Under the pieces are notes generated by a model. The model did not search any database. It saw only the letters and a list, made by a program, of their open reading frames with translations, and had not been told where the DNA came from. The translations under genes and the position numbers were made by a program. DNA of 64,000 bases from Cellulosimicrobium funkei (GTDB lineage: Bacteria; Actinomycetota; Actinomycetes; Actinomycetales; Cellulomonadaceae), in contig NZ_JNBQ01000003.1 in NCBI RefSeq assembly GCF_001019615.1, positions 62,001 to 126,000 of the forward strand, given 5' to 3'. Shown piece by piece: positions 17,773-26,112 of the stretch. Positions within the stretch are counted from its first letter, which is position 1. Every line of letters begins with the position of its first letter.

Positions 17773-18006
17773 GTGATCGCAACCGCCGCCGCCCCGCTGG
17801 CGTTCCTCTGGTCCTTCTTCTCGACCATCCTGTACTCGGCGCTCGGCATCGTCCTGCTGCTGGTCACGCTCGTGGTCGCGAACAAGGTGTTCCGGCTCAA
17901 CCTCCACCGCGAGCTCGTCGACGAGCACAACGTCGCGTTCGGCGTGATGATCGCGGGCCTCGCCGTCGCGATCGGCCTCATCATCGCGGGGACGATCAGC
18001 TCCTGA
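17773..18006 (+). CDS. DUF350 family small membrane protein
   Basis: A 77-residue protein with two hydrophobic helices (about 8-38 and 52-75) separated by the polar stretch ANKVFRLNLHRELVDEHNVAFG. This matches the DUF350/YjfL family, which duplicates this unit in many bacteria. Function is unknown; it occurs near polyamine-linked enzymes and membrane-stress genes. A GGGAGA ribosome-binding site precedes the GTG. It starts 76 bp after the DUF4178 stop and ends 2 bp before the membrane spermidine synthase start. Confidence 0.87.
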   Translation: MIATAAAPLAFLWSFFSTILYSALGIVLLLVTLVVANKVFRLNLHRELVDEHNVAFGVMIAGLAVAIGLIIAGTISS

Positions 18007-18008
18007 CC

Positions 18009-19655
18009 GTGCTCGACCAGCAGGAGCTCCCGCCCGGCCGCCCGCCCGAGACCGCCGCGGACGACTCGGGCGCCGCCGCGCCCCCGGCCGGGCGGACCGG
18101 CCGCACACGCCCGATGGACCGGCCGACGGTCTTCGCCGCCGCGCTGCTCGTCGCCGTCGGCGGCCTCGTCTACGAGCTCATCCTCGGGACGGCGGCTTCG
18201 TACCTGTTCGGCGACTCCGTCGTCGCGTTCTCCGTCGCGACGGGGCTCACGCTGTTCGGCATGGGCCTCGGCTCGCTCCTCGCGCCGCGGCTCCAGCGCA
18301 CCGCGGGGCTGAGCTTCGTGCGCAACGAGCTCGTGCTCTCGCTCCTGGGCGGCACGTCCGTGCTCGCCCTGTTCTGGGCGTACGCCCAGACCGAGCTCGC
18401 GTGGGTCGTGTTCGTCGTGCTCTCGCTCGCGATCGGCACGGCGATCGGTGTCGAGATCCCGCTGCTCGTCGCGGTCCTCAAGGAGCGGGGGAGCGAGGGG
18501 TCCGTCTCGCTGCTGTCGAAGGTGCTCGCGCTCGACTACTTCGGGGCGCTCGCGGCGTCCCTGCTGTTCCCGTTCCTCCTGCTGCCGTACCTCGGGCTCG
18601 TCCGCACCGCGTTCGCGGTCGCGGTGCTCAACGTCGCCGTCGCGGCGTTCATGCTCGCGCGCATGGGCCACCCGCCGCGGTGGACCGCGCTCGCCGCCGG
18701 GACGCTCGTCGTCCTCCTCGCCGGGTTCGCCGCGTCGTCATGGCTCGAGACGCGCATCAGCGCGGGCATGTACCAGGACCCGGTCGTGGCGCAGGAGCGC
18801 AGCGCGTACCAGCAGGTCGTCGTCACCGAGTACCGCGGCGACACCCGCCTGTACCTGGACAACCAGCTCCAGTTCTCCTCCGTCGACGAGGCCCGCTACC
18901 ACGAGACCCTCGCGCACGCGGCGATGACGTCCGTCGCCGCGCCCGCGTCCGTCGCGATCCTCGGCGGCGGCGACGGGCTCCTCGCGCGCGAGGTGCTGCG
19001 GTACGAGTCGGTGCAGGAGGTCACGCTCGTCGACCTCGACCCCGCGGTGACCGACCTCGCGCGCGACAACCGGCTCCTCACCGACCTCAACGGGCACGCG
19101 CTCGACGACCCGCGCGTGAGCGTCGTCAACGCCGACGCCTTCCGGTGGGTCGAGGACACGCCTCGGACGTTCGACGTCGTGCTGGTCGACCTCGTCGACC
19201 CGTCGACCGAGCGCGTCGCCAAGCTGTACTCGCAGGAGTTCTACGGCATGGTCGCGGCGCACCTGCGGCCGGGCGGGGCGTTCGCGACCCAGGCGACGTC
19301 CACCTACTTCACGCCCGACGCGTTCTGGCAGGTCGTGTCCACCGTCCGCGCCGCAGCACCGGACCGAGCCGTCGTGCCGCTCACGGTCAACGTCCCGTCG
19401 TTCGGCGAGTGGGGCTTCGCGCTCTCCCTCGCGCCGGGCGGGGCTGCACCCGGGGCCGGGGAGCCCGACGACGTCCCCGGGCTCTTCGCGCGCACGCCGC
19501 TCCCCGAGGGCCTGCGGTTCCACGACGCGGCGTCGCTCGCCGCGACCACGCACCTGCCCGCCGACAACCCGCCGCGCGACCTGCCGCCGTCGACCCTGCT
19601 GTCCCCGACCGTGCAGCGCACGTACCAGGAGGACATGCGCGCCTGGCGCTACTGA
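18009..19655 (+). CDS. Membrane-embedded polyamine aminopropyltransferase (spermidine synthase domain)
   Basis: A 548-residue fusion. Residues 1-40 are Pro-rich and cytosolic. Residues 41-245 hold about seven membrane helices with Gly-rich faces. The C-terminal half is a Rossmann aminopropyltransferase with a dcAdoMet-binding ILGGGDGLLAREV near 317-329, the acidic VDLDPAV, and VDLVDPS carrying the catalytic Asp. It would transfer an aminopropyl group from decarboxylated AdoMet made by SpeD. The membrane domain suggests that the acceptor or product is membrane-bound, or that the product is handed across the membrane. GTG start is 2 bp after DUF350. The 3' end overlaps the convergent LLM gene by 7 bp. 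Confidence 0.88.
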   Translation: MLDQQELPPGRPPETAADDSGAAAPPAGRTGRTRPMDRPTVFAAALLVAVGGLVYELILGTAASYLFGDSVVAFSVATGLTLFGMGLGSLLAPRLQRTAGLSFVRNELVLSLLGGTSVLALFWAYAQTELAWVVFVVLSLAIGTAIGVEIPLLVAVLKERGSEGSVSLLSKVLALDYFGALAASLLFPFLLLPYLGLVRTAFAVAVLNVAVAAFMLARMGHPPRWTALAAGTLVVLLAGFAASSWLETRISAGMYQDPVVAQERSAYQQVVVTEYRGDTRLYLDNQLQFSSVDEARYHETLAHAAMTSVAAPASVAILGGGDGLLAREVLRYESVQEVTLVDLDPAVTDLARDNRLLTDLNGHALDDPRVSVVNADAFRWVEDTPRTFDVVLVDLVDPSTERVAKLYSQEFYGMVAAHLRPGGAFATQATSTYFTPDAFWQVVSTVRAAAPDRAVVPLTVNVPSFGEWGFALSLAPGGAAPGAGEPDDVPGLFARTPLPEGLRFHDAASLAATTHLPADNPPRDLPPSTLLSPTVQRTYQEDMRAWRY

Positions 19656-20665
19656 GCGGTGTGCGCCACCGCCTCCAGCGCGTCGAGCGCCGCGAACGGG
19701 TCGTCCGGGCGGGCCGGGTCGGGGCTCGTCGCGACGAGCACGACGCTCGACACCCCGCCCGCGCCGAGCTCGTCGAGCCGGGCGCGGAAGGCATCGGGCG
19801 GACCGACGACGGCAAGCGCGTCGACCCACGCGTCCGGCATCGCGGCGGCGAAGGCCTCGGGGGTGTCGCTCGCGTCGCGCAGGGCGCGGAAGTCGGCGGC
19901 GAACGGCAGCGGGTCGATCTGCGCCGACCAGTCGGCCTCGCCCAGGACGGCGAGGTGCGGCCGGACGATCGTGCGGGCGGTCGCGACGTCGTCGTGCACC
20001 GCGCCGATGGCGAAGGCGACGACGCGGTGCTCGGGCGGGGCCGCGTCGCCGGCGCTCGCGCGCCCCGCGTCGATCGCGGTGCGCGCGACGGCCAGGTACT
20101 CCGGGGTCACGGGCATGTCGAGGATCGTCCCGTCGGCGACGCGGCCCGAGACCTCGAGCGAGCGCGGGCCGCGCACCCCGGCGAGCACTGGCGGCGGCGA
20201 GGCGGGCGGCGCGTGCAGCGCGACCTCGTCGATCGTGACGTACCGGCCCGAGACGGAGACGCGCTCGCCGTGCAGCAGCGCGCGCACGGCCGACGTCGTC
20301 TCCTCGAGCATCGCGAGCGGGCTCGCGGGCCAGACGCCGATCTGCCGCATCCACGCGGGCATGCCGTGCCCGAGCCCCAGGTGCAGACGGCCGGGGTGCA
20401 GGGCGGCGAGGGTCGCGGCCTCCATCGCGGCGGTCGACGGCGCGCGCGTCGCGGCGGGGAGGATCCCGATGCCGACGGTGAGGCGCTGCGTCGCGGCGAG
20501 GACGGTCGCGGCCTGCGCGATCCCGCCGTGGAACGTCAGGTCCTCGACGACCCACACCTCGTCGAGGCCCACCTCCTCGGCGCGGCGCGCGAACGGCACG
20601 ATCTGGTCGGCGGGGAGCTCGCGCGGCAGGATCACGCCGAGCGCGGGGGTCGTCGAGGTCGCCAT
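19649..20665 (-). CDS. LLM-class flavin-dependent oxidoreductase
   Basis: A 338-residue TIM-barrel oxidoreductase of the luciferase-like monooxygenase family, binding FMN or F420. Typical features are the opening LGVILPRE, the segment GLDEVWVVED, TVGIGILPAATR, the GLGHGMPAWMRQIG motif, and VLAGVRGPRSLEVSGRVADG. Actinobacterial members often use F420. It is convergent with the spermidine synthase and divergent from a serine hydrolase. The physiological substrate is unknown. Confidence 0.88.
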   Translation of the reverse strand: MATSTTPALGVILPRELPADQIVPFARRAEEVGLDEVWVVEDLTFHGGIAQAATVLAATQRLTVGIGILPAATRAPSTAAMEAATLAALHPGRLHLGLGHGMPAWMRQIGVWPASPLAMLEETTSAVRALLHGERVSVSGRYVTIDEVALHAPPASPPPVLAGVRGPRSLEVSGRVADGTILDMPVTPEYLAVARTAIDAGRASAGDAAPPEHRVVAFAIGAVHDDVATARTIVRPHLAVLGEADWSAQIDPLPFAADFRALRDASDTPEAFAAAMPDAWVDALAVVGPPDAFRARLDELGAGGVSSVVLVATSPDPARPDDPFAALDALEAVAHTAQ

Positions 20666-20680
20666 ACGGCGACCGTACTC

Positions 20681-20694
20681 TGACAGCGCTCCCA
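20681..20694. promoter_or_regulatory. LacI/CebR-like operator candidate
   Basis: TGACAGCGCTCCCA matches 12 of 14 positions of the palindrome TGGGAGCGCTCCCA known for CebR/CelR regulators of cellulolytic actinobacteria. It lies 16 bp upstream of the LLM gene start, in the divergent gap. Only half of the dyad is intact and no sugar gene is adjacent. Confidence 0.3.
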
Positions 20695-20764
20695 CCTGCG
20701 AGGTCGCCCGGGACGGGCCGCAAAGTCCTGGCGGTCGGCGCAGCGCGGCGCCTACCGTCGGGGC

Positions 20765-21928
20765 ATGACCGCGCTCGACGACGCCGCCCTCTCCGCCCTC
20801 GACACGCGCCTGCGGGCGGCGGCCGACGCCGACGCGTTCTCCGGCGTCGTGCGGATCGAGCGCGACGGCCACCCGCTGTTCGAGCGCGCGTACGGCGTCG
20901 CGTCGCGCCGGTGGGGCGTCCCCGTCCGCACGAGCACGCGGTTCGACGTCGCGTCCGTGACCAAGCTCTTCACCGCCGTCGCGGTGCTCCAGCAGGTCGG
21001 GGAGGGGCGGCTCGGGCTCGACGACCGCATCCACGACCACGTCGACCTCGCGGGCACGACGATCCCGAGGGGGGTGACGGTCCGGCACCTGCTCACGCAC
21101 ACCTCGGGCATCGCGGACGACGCCGACGAGGAGGCCGGCGAGTCGTACGAGGCGCTGTGGGTCGACCGGCCGAGCTACTCCGTGACGCGCACGGCCGACT
21201 TCCTGCCCGGCTTCGTCCACAAGGAGCCGAACTTCCCGCCGGGGGAGGGGTGCCGGTACTGCAACGTCGGGTTCGTCCTCGCGGGCCTCGCGCTGGAGAA
21301 GGTCGCCGGGACGACCTACCGCGAGTACGTCCGCGAGCACGTCTTCGCGCGGGCGGGCATGGACCGCTCCGGGTTCTTCCGCATGGACGAGGCCGAGCCC
21401 GACGTCGCGGAGGGTTGGGAGCCGGTCCACGAGGGCCCGGACGACGAGGGGCCCGTCACCGGCTGGCGGCAGAACATCTACTCCTACCCGCCCGTCGGCT
21501 CGCCCGACGGCGGAGCGCACGTCACCGCGCGCGACCTCGCACGGTTCTGGTCCGCGGTCCGCGGCGGTGAGCTGCTGCCGCCCGACCTCACGCGCGCGTT
21601 CCTCACGCCGCAGGTCAAGCACGACGACGGCGACACGGACGAGACCGACGACAAGGACGCTGAGGGGGTCGAGCGCGCGGCGAGCGTGCACTACGGGTTC
21701 GGGCTCGAGTTCGAGCTCCTCGCCGACGGGTCCGTGCGCTCCGCGTACAAGGAGGGCATCAACACCGGGTCGAGCGCGATGCTGCGCCACTACCCGGACG
21801 CGGGCGGACCCATCCCGGACGGTCTCCCGCCGGCCGGGGCGCCCGGGGTGACGGTCGTCGTCGTGTCCAACGGCGAGGCGGGCGCCTGGGGCCCGGTGCG
21901 GCAGATCGACGCGCTCGTCCGCGGCTGA
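20765..21928 (+). CDS. Serine hydrolase of the beta-lactamase / penicillin-binding family
   Basis: A 387-residue class C-like serine hydrolase. The SxxK motif is SVTK with nucleophile Ser64. The second motif is YCN in CRYCNVGFV, and a late YKEGINTG may stand in for the KTG-like triad. No signal peptide is seen, so it is probably cytosolic, in the EstB/DAP-esterase group, which includes esterases and D-aminopeptidases. A short acidic insert (DDGDTDETDDKD) lies before the C-terminal part. It is divergent from the LLM gene. Confidence 0.87.
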   Translation: MTALDDAALSALDTRLRAAADADAFSGVVRIERDGHPLFERAYGVASRRWGVPVRTSTRFDVASVTKLFTAVAVLQQVGEGRLGLDDRIHDHVDLAGTTIPRGVTVRHLLTHTSGIADDADEEAGESYEALWVDRPSYSVTRTADFLPGFVHKEPNFPPGEGCRYCNVGFVLAGLALEKVAGTTYREYVREHVFARAGMDRSGFFRMDEAEPDVAEGWEPVHEGPDDEGPVTGWRQNIYSYPPVGSPDGGAHVTARDLARFWSAVRGGELLPPDLTRAFLTPQVKHDDGDTDETDDKDAEGVERAASVHYGFGLEFELLADGSVRSAYKEGINTGSSAMLRHYPDAGGPIPDGLPPAGAPGVTVVVVSNGEAGAWGPVRQIDALVRG

Positions 21929-21979
21929 CCGGGCCGGTCGGCTGACGGGGTGACGGGCAGCGCGCGGCACAGACGCCGT

Positions 21980-22411
21980 TCACGAGAGCGCCGCGACCGC
22001 CTTCTCGATGCGGCGCTGCCGGGTCTCGGCGGCCTTCGCCGACGCCACCGGCTCCACGATCGCTCGCTGCCGCGAGAACGAGAGGGCGTCGAACGACTCC
22101 CGTGCGCCGGCGTCGTCGAGCGCGCGGGCGAGGTCGTCCGGGACGTCGACCGTGCGCGGCGCGTCGTCGACCTCGAGGTCGACCTCCACCTCGTCCCCCG
22201 CCGCGACCCCCGCCGCCTCCCGGTTGGCCGCGCTCAGCGAGACGACGAACTGACCCCGGTAGAACACGAGCGAGGAGCGGTAGCTGTGGTCGCCGATCGT
22301 CACGAGGACCGGGACCTTGCGCCCCCGCCCGAAGGACAGCGCGACGTCCTCCGGGACGGGCAGGCCCGTCGTCGTGCCGCCGCTCGCCTCGACCGTCGTG
22401 GTGATCCGCAT
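21980..22411 (-). CDS. DUF1905 and YdeI/OmdA domain protein
   Basis: A 143-residue protein with an N-terminal DUF1905 beta-barrel (residues 1-90) and a C-terminal YdeI-type segment (SFSRQRAIVEPVASAKAAETR). This is the common two-domain arrangement of the bacteriocin-protection YdeI family, whose biochemistry is not settled. The start is set by GGAGGAGC. A second protein with DUF1905 alone is encoded at 27461. It is divergent from the DedA gene. Confidence 0.85.
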   Translation of the reverse strand: MRITTTVEASGGTTTGLPVPEDVALSFGRGRKVPVLVTIGDHSYRSSLVFYRGQFVVSLSAANREAAGVAAGDEVEVDLEVDDAPRTVDVPDDLARALDDAGARESFDALSFSRQRAIVEPVASAKAAETRQRRIEKAVAALS

Positions 22412-22524
22412 GCGCTCCTCCTCCGGGCCGGCCGGGCGATCCCGGCGCTCCCCCACGAGACCTCCACACGCTCTCGAACTCATCGGCCCTCGGGCACCCG
22501 GTCGCTCGCCTAGGCTCGTGAACC

Positions 22525-23259
22525 ATGCCCTCCGGACTCTCCGCCGCCCTCTCGGCCGCCCTGCCCGCCGCGTCGACGGCGGAGCCCGCGCTCGACGGCG
22601 TGGCGGGTTGGGCCGTGAACCTCATGGAGACGCTCGGCCCGGTCGGCGCCGCCATCGCGATCGCGCTCGAGAACCTGTTCCCGCCCCTGCCGAGCGAGAT
22701 CATCCTGCCGCTCGCGGGCTTCACCGCGAGCCAGGGCAGCTTCGGGCTTGTCGAGGCGATCGTCTGGACGACGGCCGGGTCGATCGTCGGGGCCCTCGCG
22801 CTCTACGCCGTGGGAGCGATCATCGGGCGCGAGCGCACGCGCTGGATCGCGGAGCGGCTGCCGCTCGTCAAGGTCGCGGACGTCGACCGCACCGAGCAGT
22901 TCTTCCTCAAGCACGGTGGCGCGACGGTCTTCTTCGGCCGCTTCATCCCGATCTTCCGTAGCCTCATCTCGATCCCGGCCGGGGTCGAGCGCATGCCGCT
23001 GTGGAAGTTCACCGCGCTCACCGCCGCGGGCAGCGCGGTGTGGAACACGATCTTCGTCTACGCCGGGTACGCGCTCGGCGAGCAGTGGCACGTCGTGGAG
23101 GAGTACGCCAGCGTGCTGCAGAAGGTCGTCATCGCGGTCGTCGCGGCCGCGGTGGTGTGGTTCGTCGTCACGCGCGTCTGGCGTTGGGTGCACGACGACG
23201 AGCGGCCCGCCCACGCGCGCGGCGGACGGTCGTCGTCGCCCGCGCGCGACGACGCCTGA
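22525..23259 (+). CDS. DedA family membrane protein
   Basis: A 244-residue DedA/SNARE-associated (VTT) protein. Hallmarks are ENLFPPLPSEIILPLAGF near the N-terminus and the motif FFGRFIPIFRSLISIPAG, in which the Arg and Gly are essential in studied members. About five membrane segments are visible, and the C-terminus is basic. DedA proteins scramble or flip lipids such as undecaprenyl phosphate or phosphatidylethanolamine. The MprF-like lipid lysyltransferase gene follows after 114 bp, giving a membrane-lipid theme. Confidence 0.9.
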   Translation: MPSGLSAALSAALPAASTAEPALDGVAGWAVNLMETLGPVGAAIAIALENLFPPLPSEIILPLAGFTASQGSFGLVEAIVWTTAGSIVGALALYAVGAIIGRERTRWIAERLPLVKVADVDRTEQFFLKHGGATVFFGRFIPIFRSLISIPAGVERMPLWKFTALTAAGSAVWNTIFVYAGYALGEQWHVVEEYASVLQKVVIAVVAAAVVWFVVTRVWRWVHDDERPAHARGGRSSSPARDDA

Positions 23260-23373
23260 TCCTCCCCGCCGACTGATGGATCCGGTGCCTGGCCTCTCGG
23301 GGCTCGCGACGTCGTCGCGTCCCGGGAGCCGGCCGCCCGCGCGCTCAGGCCGGGCCTGGCGGATGATCGGAGC

Positions 23374-25188
23374 GTGCCCGACGAGACCCCCCGCCCGAGC
23401 GCGCCGCCGAGCCAGTCCCCGAGCGCGTCGTCCGGCGCGTCACGGTCCGCGCCGCACGCCGCGCTCGTCGCGACCGGTCGACACTCCCCGCTCGCGGCCC
23501 AGCGACACCGCGTCCGCGTGCGCCGGGTCGCCGCGACCGTCGTCGTGGTGCTGGCGGTCCTCTCGCTCGTGGGCCTCGTGGCGCGGCGGTTGTGGGTTCG
23601 GCTCTCGCTCTACCAAGACCTGATCCCGGGGCTCGAGGCGGGCAGCCACGCGTCGAGCATCCTGCTCGTCGCGGTGGTCCTGTTCCTCACGGCGCGCGGG
23701 CTGCGGAACGGGCACCGGCTGTCCTGGCTCGTCACGTGCGTGGTGCTGGGGGTCACGGCCGTCGCCCACCTCCTGCACCACCGTCACGCCCTGCCGGCCG
23801 TCGTGGTGCTGCTCGCCGTTGGGTGGCTCCTCACGCAGTGGCGCGCGTTCCCGGTGCTGCCGACGCGGCGCGCGGTGCGCCGGGCGGTGCTGCTCCTCGT
23901 CGCGATCGGCGTCGCGCTCGTCCTGGTCGTCGTGGGCGTCGCCGTCGTGCTCGCGGCGCGCGACGCGGGCGACGCCGAGCTGGAGAGCGCGGCGCGCGCG
24001 CTCGCCGCGGTCGCGACGGTGCTCAACCTCGTGCTCGTGGTGCTCGTGCTCTGGTGGCTGCTCTCGCCGCGGTCGCCCAAGCCCGCGACGCCCGCCGAGC
24101 ACGTCGCCGAGCGCGAGAAGGCGCGCGCCGTCGTGGCCGCCCACGGGGGCGGCACGCTCGACTACTTCGCGCTGCGCGACGACAAGGACTGGTTCTTCGT
24201 CGGCCACGGCGTCGTCGCGCACTCGGTGCGCAACGGCGTGTGCCTCGTCTCGCCCGACCCGGTGTGCCCGGCCGACGAGCGCGAGCTCGTCTGGGCCGAG
24301 TTCCTCGACCACGTGGGGCGCAACGGGTGGAAGGTCGCGGTCGTCGCGGCGGGGGAGCCGTGGCTGCCCGTGTACGAGGCGTCGGGTCTGCTCCCGGCCT
24401 ACCTCGGCGACGAGGCGACCGTCGACTGCCCGTCGTTCTCCCTTGAGGGCAAGGCCCACAAGTCGCTGCGCCAGGCCGTGAACCGCGTCGCGCGCGCCGG
24501 CTACACGACGACGTTCCACGACCCCACGGCCCTCGACCCCACGCTGCGCGACGAGATCTCCGCGATGAGCGACGAGTCCCGGCGCGGCGAGGACGAGCGC
24601 GGGTTCTCCATGACGCTCTCGCGCCTGTTCGACCCGCACGACGCCGGGCTCATGCTCTCCGTCACCCGGTCCTCCGAGGGGCGCGTGGACGCGTTCTGCC
24701 AGTGGGTGCCCGCGAGCGACATCGACGGCTGGTCGCTCGACGTCATGCGCCGCCGCCTCGACGTGCCCGACCTGCCGAACGGCCTCGTGGACGCGACGAT
24801 CGTCGCGACGATCGCGGAGCTCGTCGCGCGGGGGCAGCGTGGGCTGGGGCTCAACTTCGCCGTCCTGCGCGAGCTCATGGAGGGCGAGCGCGACTCGCGG
24901 CTCGACCAGCTCGTGCGGCCGGTCGTCAAGAAGTTCTCCGAGGGCACGCAGGTGGAGACGCTCGCGACGTTCAACGACAAGTTCGACCCGGGCTGGACGC
25001 GCCGCTACGTCGTCCTCGACTCGGCGGAGCAGGCCGCCGCGCAGTCGCTCGTCATGGCCGGGGCGGAGGGCGTCACGGAGATCCCCGTGATCGGCCGGTT
25101 CCTGCGCGGGGTGGGCGCCGCGCCGACGGAGGCCGCTCCTGCCGCGCCGACGGCCGCACCCGCGGCACCCGCGGACGAGGCCTCGTGA
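23374..25188 (+). CDS. MprF-like phosphatidylglycerol lysyltransferase (DUF2156) with membrane domain
   Basis: A 604-residue membrane enzyme. An N-terminal Ser/Pro-rich stretch is followed by about six membrane helices (residues 50-250) and a C-terminal DUF2156 GNAT-like catalytic domain. Family signatures include LDYFALRDDKDWFFVG, SLRQAVNRVARAG and LNFAVLRELM. It is expected to move an aminoacyl group from tRNA to a membrane phospholipid, reducing surface charge. The membrane half is shorter than the full MprF flippase, so flipping may need another protein, such as the DMT-type gene that overlaps its stop by 4 bp or the upstream DedA. Confidence 0.86.
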   Translation: MPDETPRPSAPPSQSPSASSGASRSAPHAALVATGRHSPLAAQRHRVRVRRVAATVVVVLAVLSLVGLVARRLWVRLSLYQDLIPGLEAGSHASSILLVAVVLFLTARGLRNGHRLSWLVTCVVLGVTAVAHLLHHRHALPAVVVLLAVGWLLTQWRAFPVLPTRRAVRRAVLLLVAIGVALVLVVVGVAVVLAARDAGDAELESAARALAAVATVLNLVLVVLVLWWLLSPRSPKPATPAEHVAEREKARAVVAAHGGGTLDYFALRDDKDWFFVGHGVVAHSVRNGVCLVSPDPVCPADERELVWAEFLDHVGRNGWKVAVVAAGEPWLPVYEASGLLPAYLGDEATVDCPSFSLEGKAHKSLRQAVNRVARAGYTTTFHDPTALDPTLRDEISAMSDESRRGEDERGFSMTLSRLFDPHDAGLMLSVTRSSEGRVDAFCQWVPASDIDGWSLDVMRRRLDVPDLPNGLVDATIVATIAELVARGQRGLGLNFAVLRELMEGERDSRLDQLVRPVVKKFSEGTQVETLATFNDKFDPGWTRRYVVLDSAEQAAAQSLVMAGAEGVTEIPVIGRFLRGVGAAPTEAAPAAPTAAPAAPADEAS

Positions 25189-26018
25189 TCCTGTCCCTGC
25201 TCGCCGCCGTCACGGCGAGCGTCCTGTACGCGGTGAGCACGATCATGCAGGCGGTCGCGACGCGTCGGGCGCACGGCCTCGCGGCCGTCGCGCAGCCGCT
25301 CGTCATCGGCGGGCTCCTGGTCGACGGCGTCGCGTGGCTCCTCTCGCTCCTCGCCCTCGACCACCTGCCGCTGTTCGTCGTGCAGGCCGTCGTCGCGGCG
25401 TCGCTGGTCGTCGTCGTCCTGCTCGCGCGGCTCGTGCTCGGCGCGACGCTGCGCCGCACGGACCTCGTGGCGATGGGCGTCGTGGTGGCCGGGCTCGTCG
25501 TGCTCGCGCTCGCCGCGGGGGAGCAGCCCGCGACGCACCCGCCGGCGGGTTTCGCGACCTGGGTCAACGTCGCCGGGGCCGCCGTCGCTGTGGGCACCGC
25601 CGCCGCCTACCGGCGCGGGCACCCCGTCCTCCTCGCCGTGCTCGGCGGCCTGGGCTACTCCGTCGCCGCCGTCGCCGCGCGCGGCGCCCACGCGTCCGGT
25701 GACCTGCTCGACACGGTGCTCCAGCCGCTGGCGATCGCGATCGTCCTCGGCGGTGTCGCGGGCGCGCTCGCGTACCTGCGCGCGCTCGAGCGCGGTGCGG
25801 TGGGCACGGTCGCCGCGACCGTGTCCGTCCTCGAGGTGCTCGTGCCGGGCATCGTCGGGCTCGCCGTGCTCGGCGACGTCGTGCGGTCGGGCTGGGTCGC
25901 CCCCGCGGCGGTCGCGACGCTCGCCGCGGTGGGCGGCTGCGTCGTCCTCGCGACGAGCCCGGCGAACGCCGCCGCGGAGGAGCCGGCCCCCGCTGCCGCG
26001 ACCCCGGGGACGACCTAG
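25185..26018 (+). CDS. DMT/EamA-like integral membrane protein
   Basis: A 277-residue protein with about nine or ten hydrophobic helices and little else. The N-terminus LLAAVTASVLYAVSTIMQAVATRRA resembles the Mg/NIPA-like branch of the drug/metabolite transporter superfamily. Start GTG overlaps the upstream TGA by 4 bp, so expression is coupled to the MprF-like enzyme. Substrate is unknown; a role in lipid or small-molecule translocation with its neighbour is inference. Confidence 0.78.
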   Translation: MILSLLAAVTASVLYAVSTIMQAVATRRAHGLAAVAQPLVIGGLLVDGVAWLLSLLALDHLPLFVVQAVVAASLVVVVLLARLVLGATLRRTDLVAMGVVVAGLVVLALAAGEQPATHPPAGFATWVNVAGAAVAVGTAAAYRRGHPVLLAVLGGLGYSVAAVAARGAHASGDLLDTVLQPLAIAIVLGGVAGALAYLRALERGAVGTVAATVSVLEVLVPGIVGLAVLGDVVRSGWVAPAAVATLAAVGGCVVLATSPANAAAEEPAPAAATPGTT

Positions 26019-26036
26019 GGTGGGCCGGGTCGACCC

Positions 26037-26095
26037 GCCGAACCCGGGGTCGCTCCCACCCGGGCGACTTGCTGAGGAGCCGTCCCGGGTTCGGC
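26037..26095. repeat. Inverted repeat in the PatB gene 5' region
   Basis: Perfect 12-bp arms GCCGAACCCGGG (26037-26048) and CCCGGGTTCGGC (26084-26095) with a 35-nt interior that can also pair GTCGC with GCGAC. It begins 19 bp after the upstream stop and ends a few bases before the GGGAGGAG site of the next gene. It may be a terminator or an attenuator. Confidence 0.6.
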
Positions 26096-26112
26096 ACCGA
26101 GGGAGGAGCACG

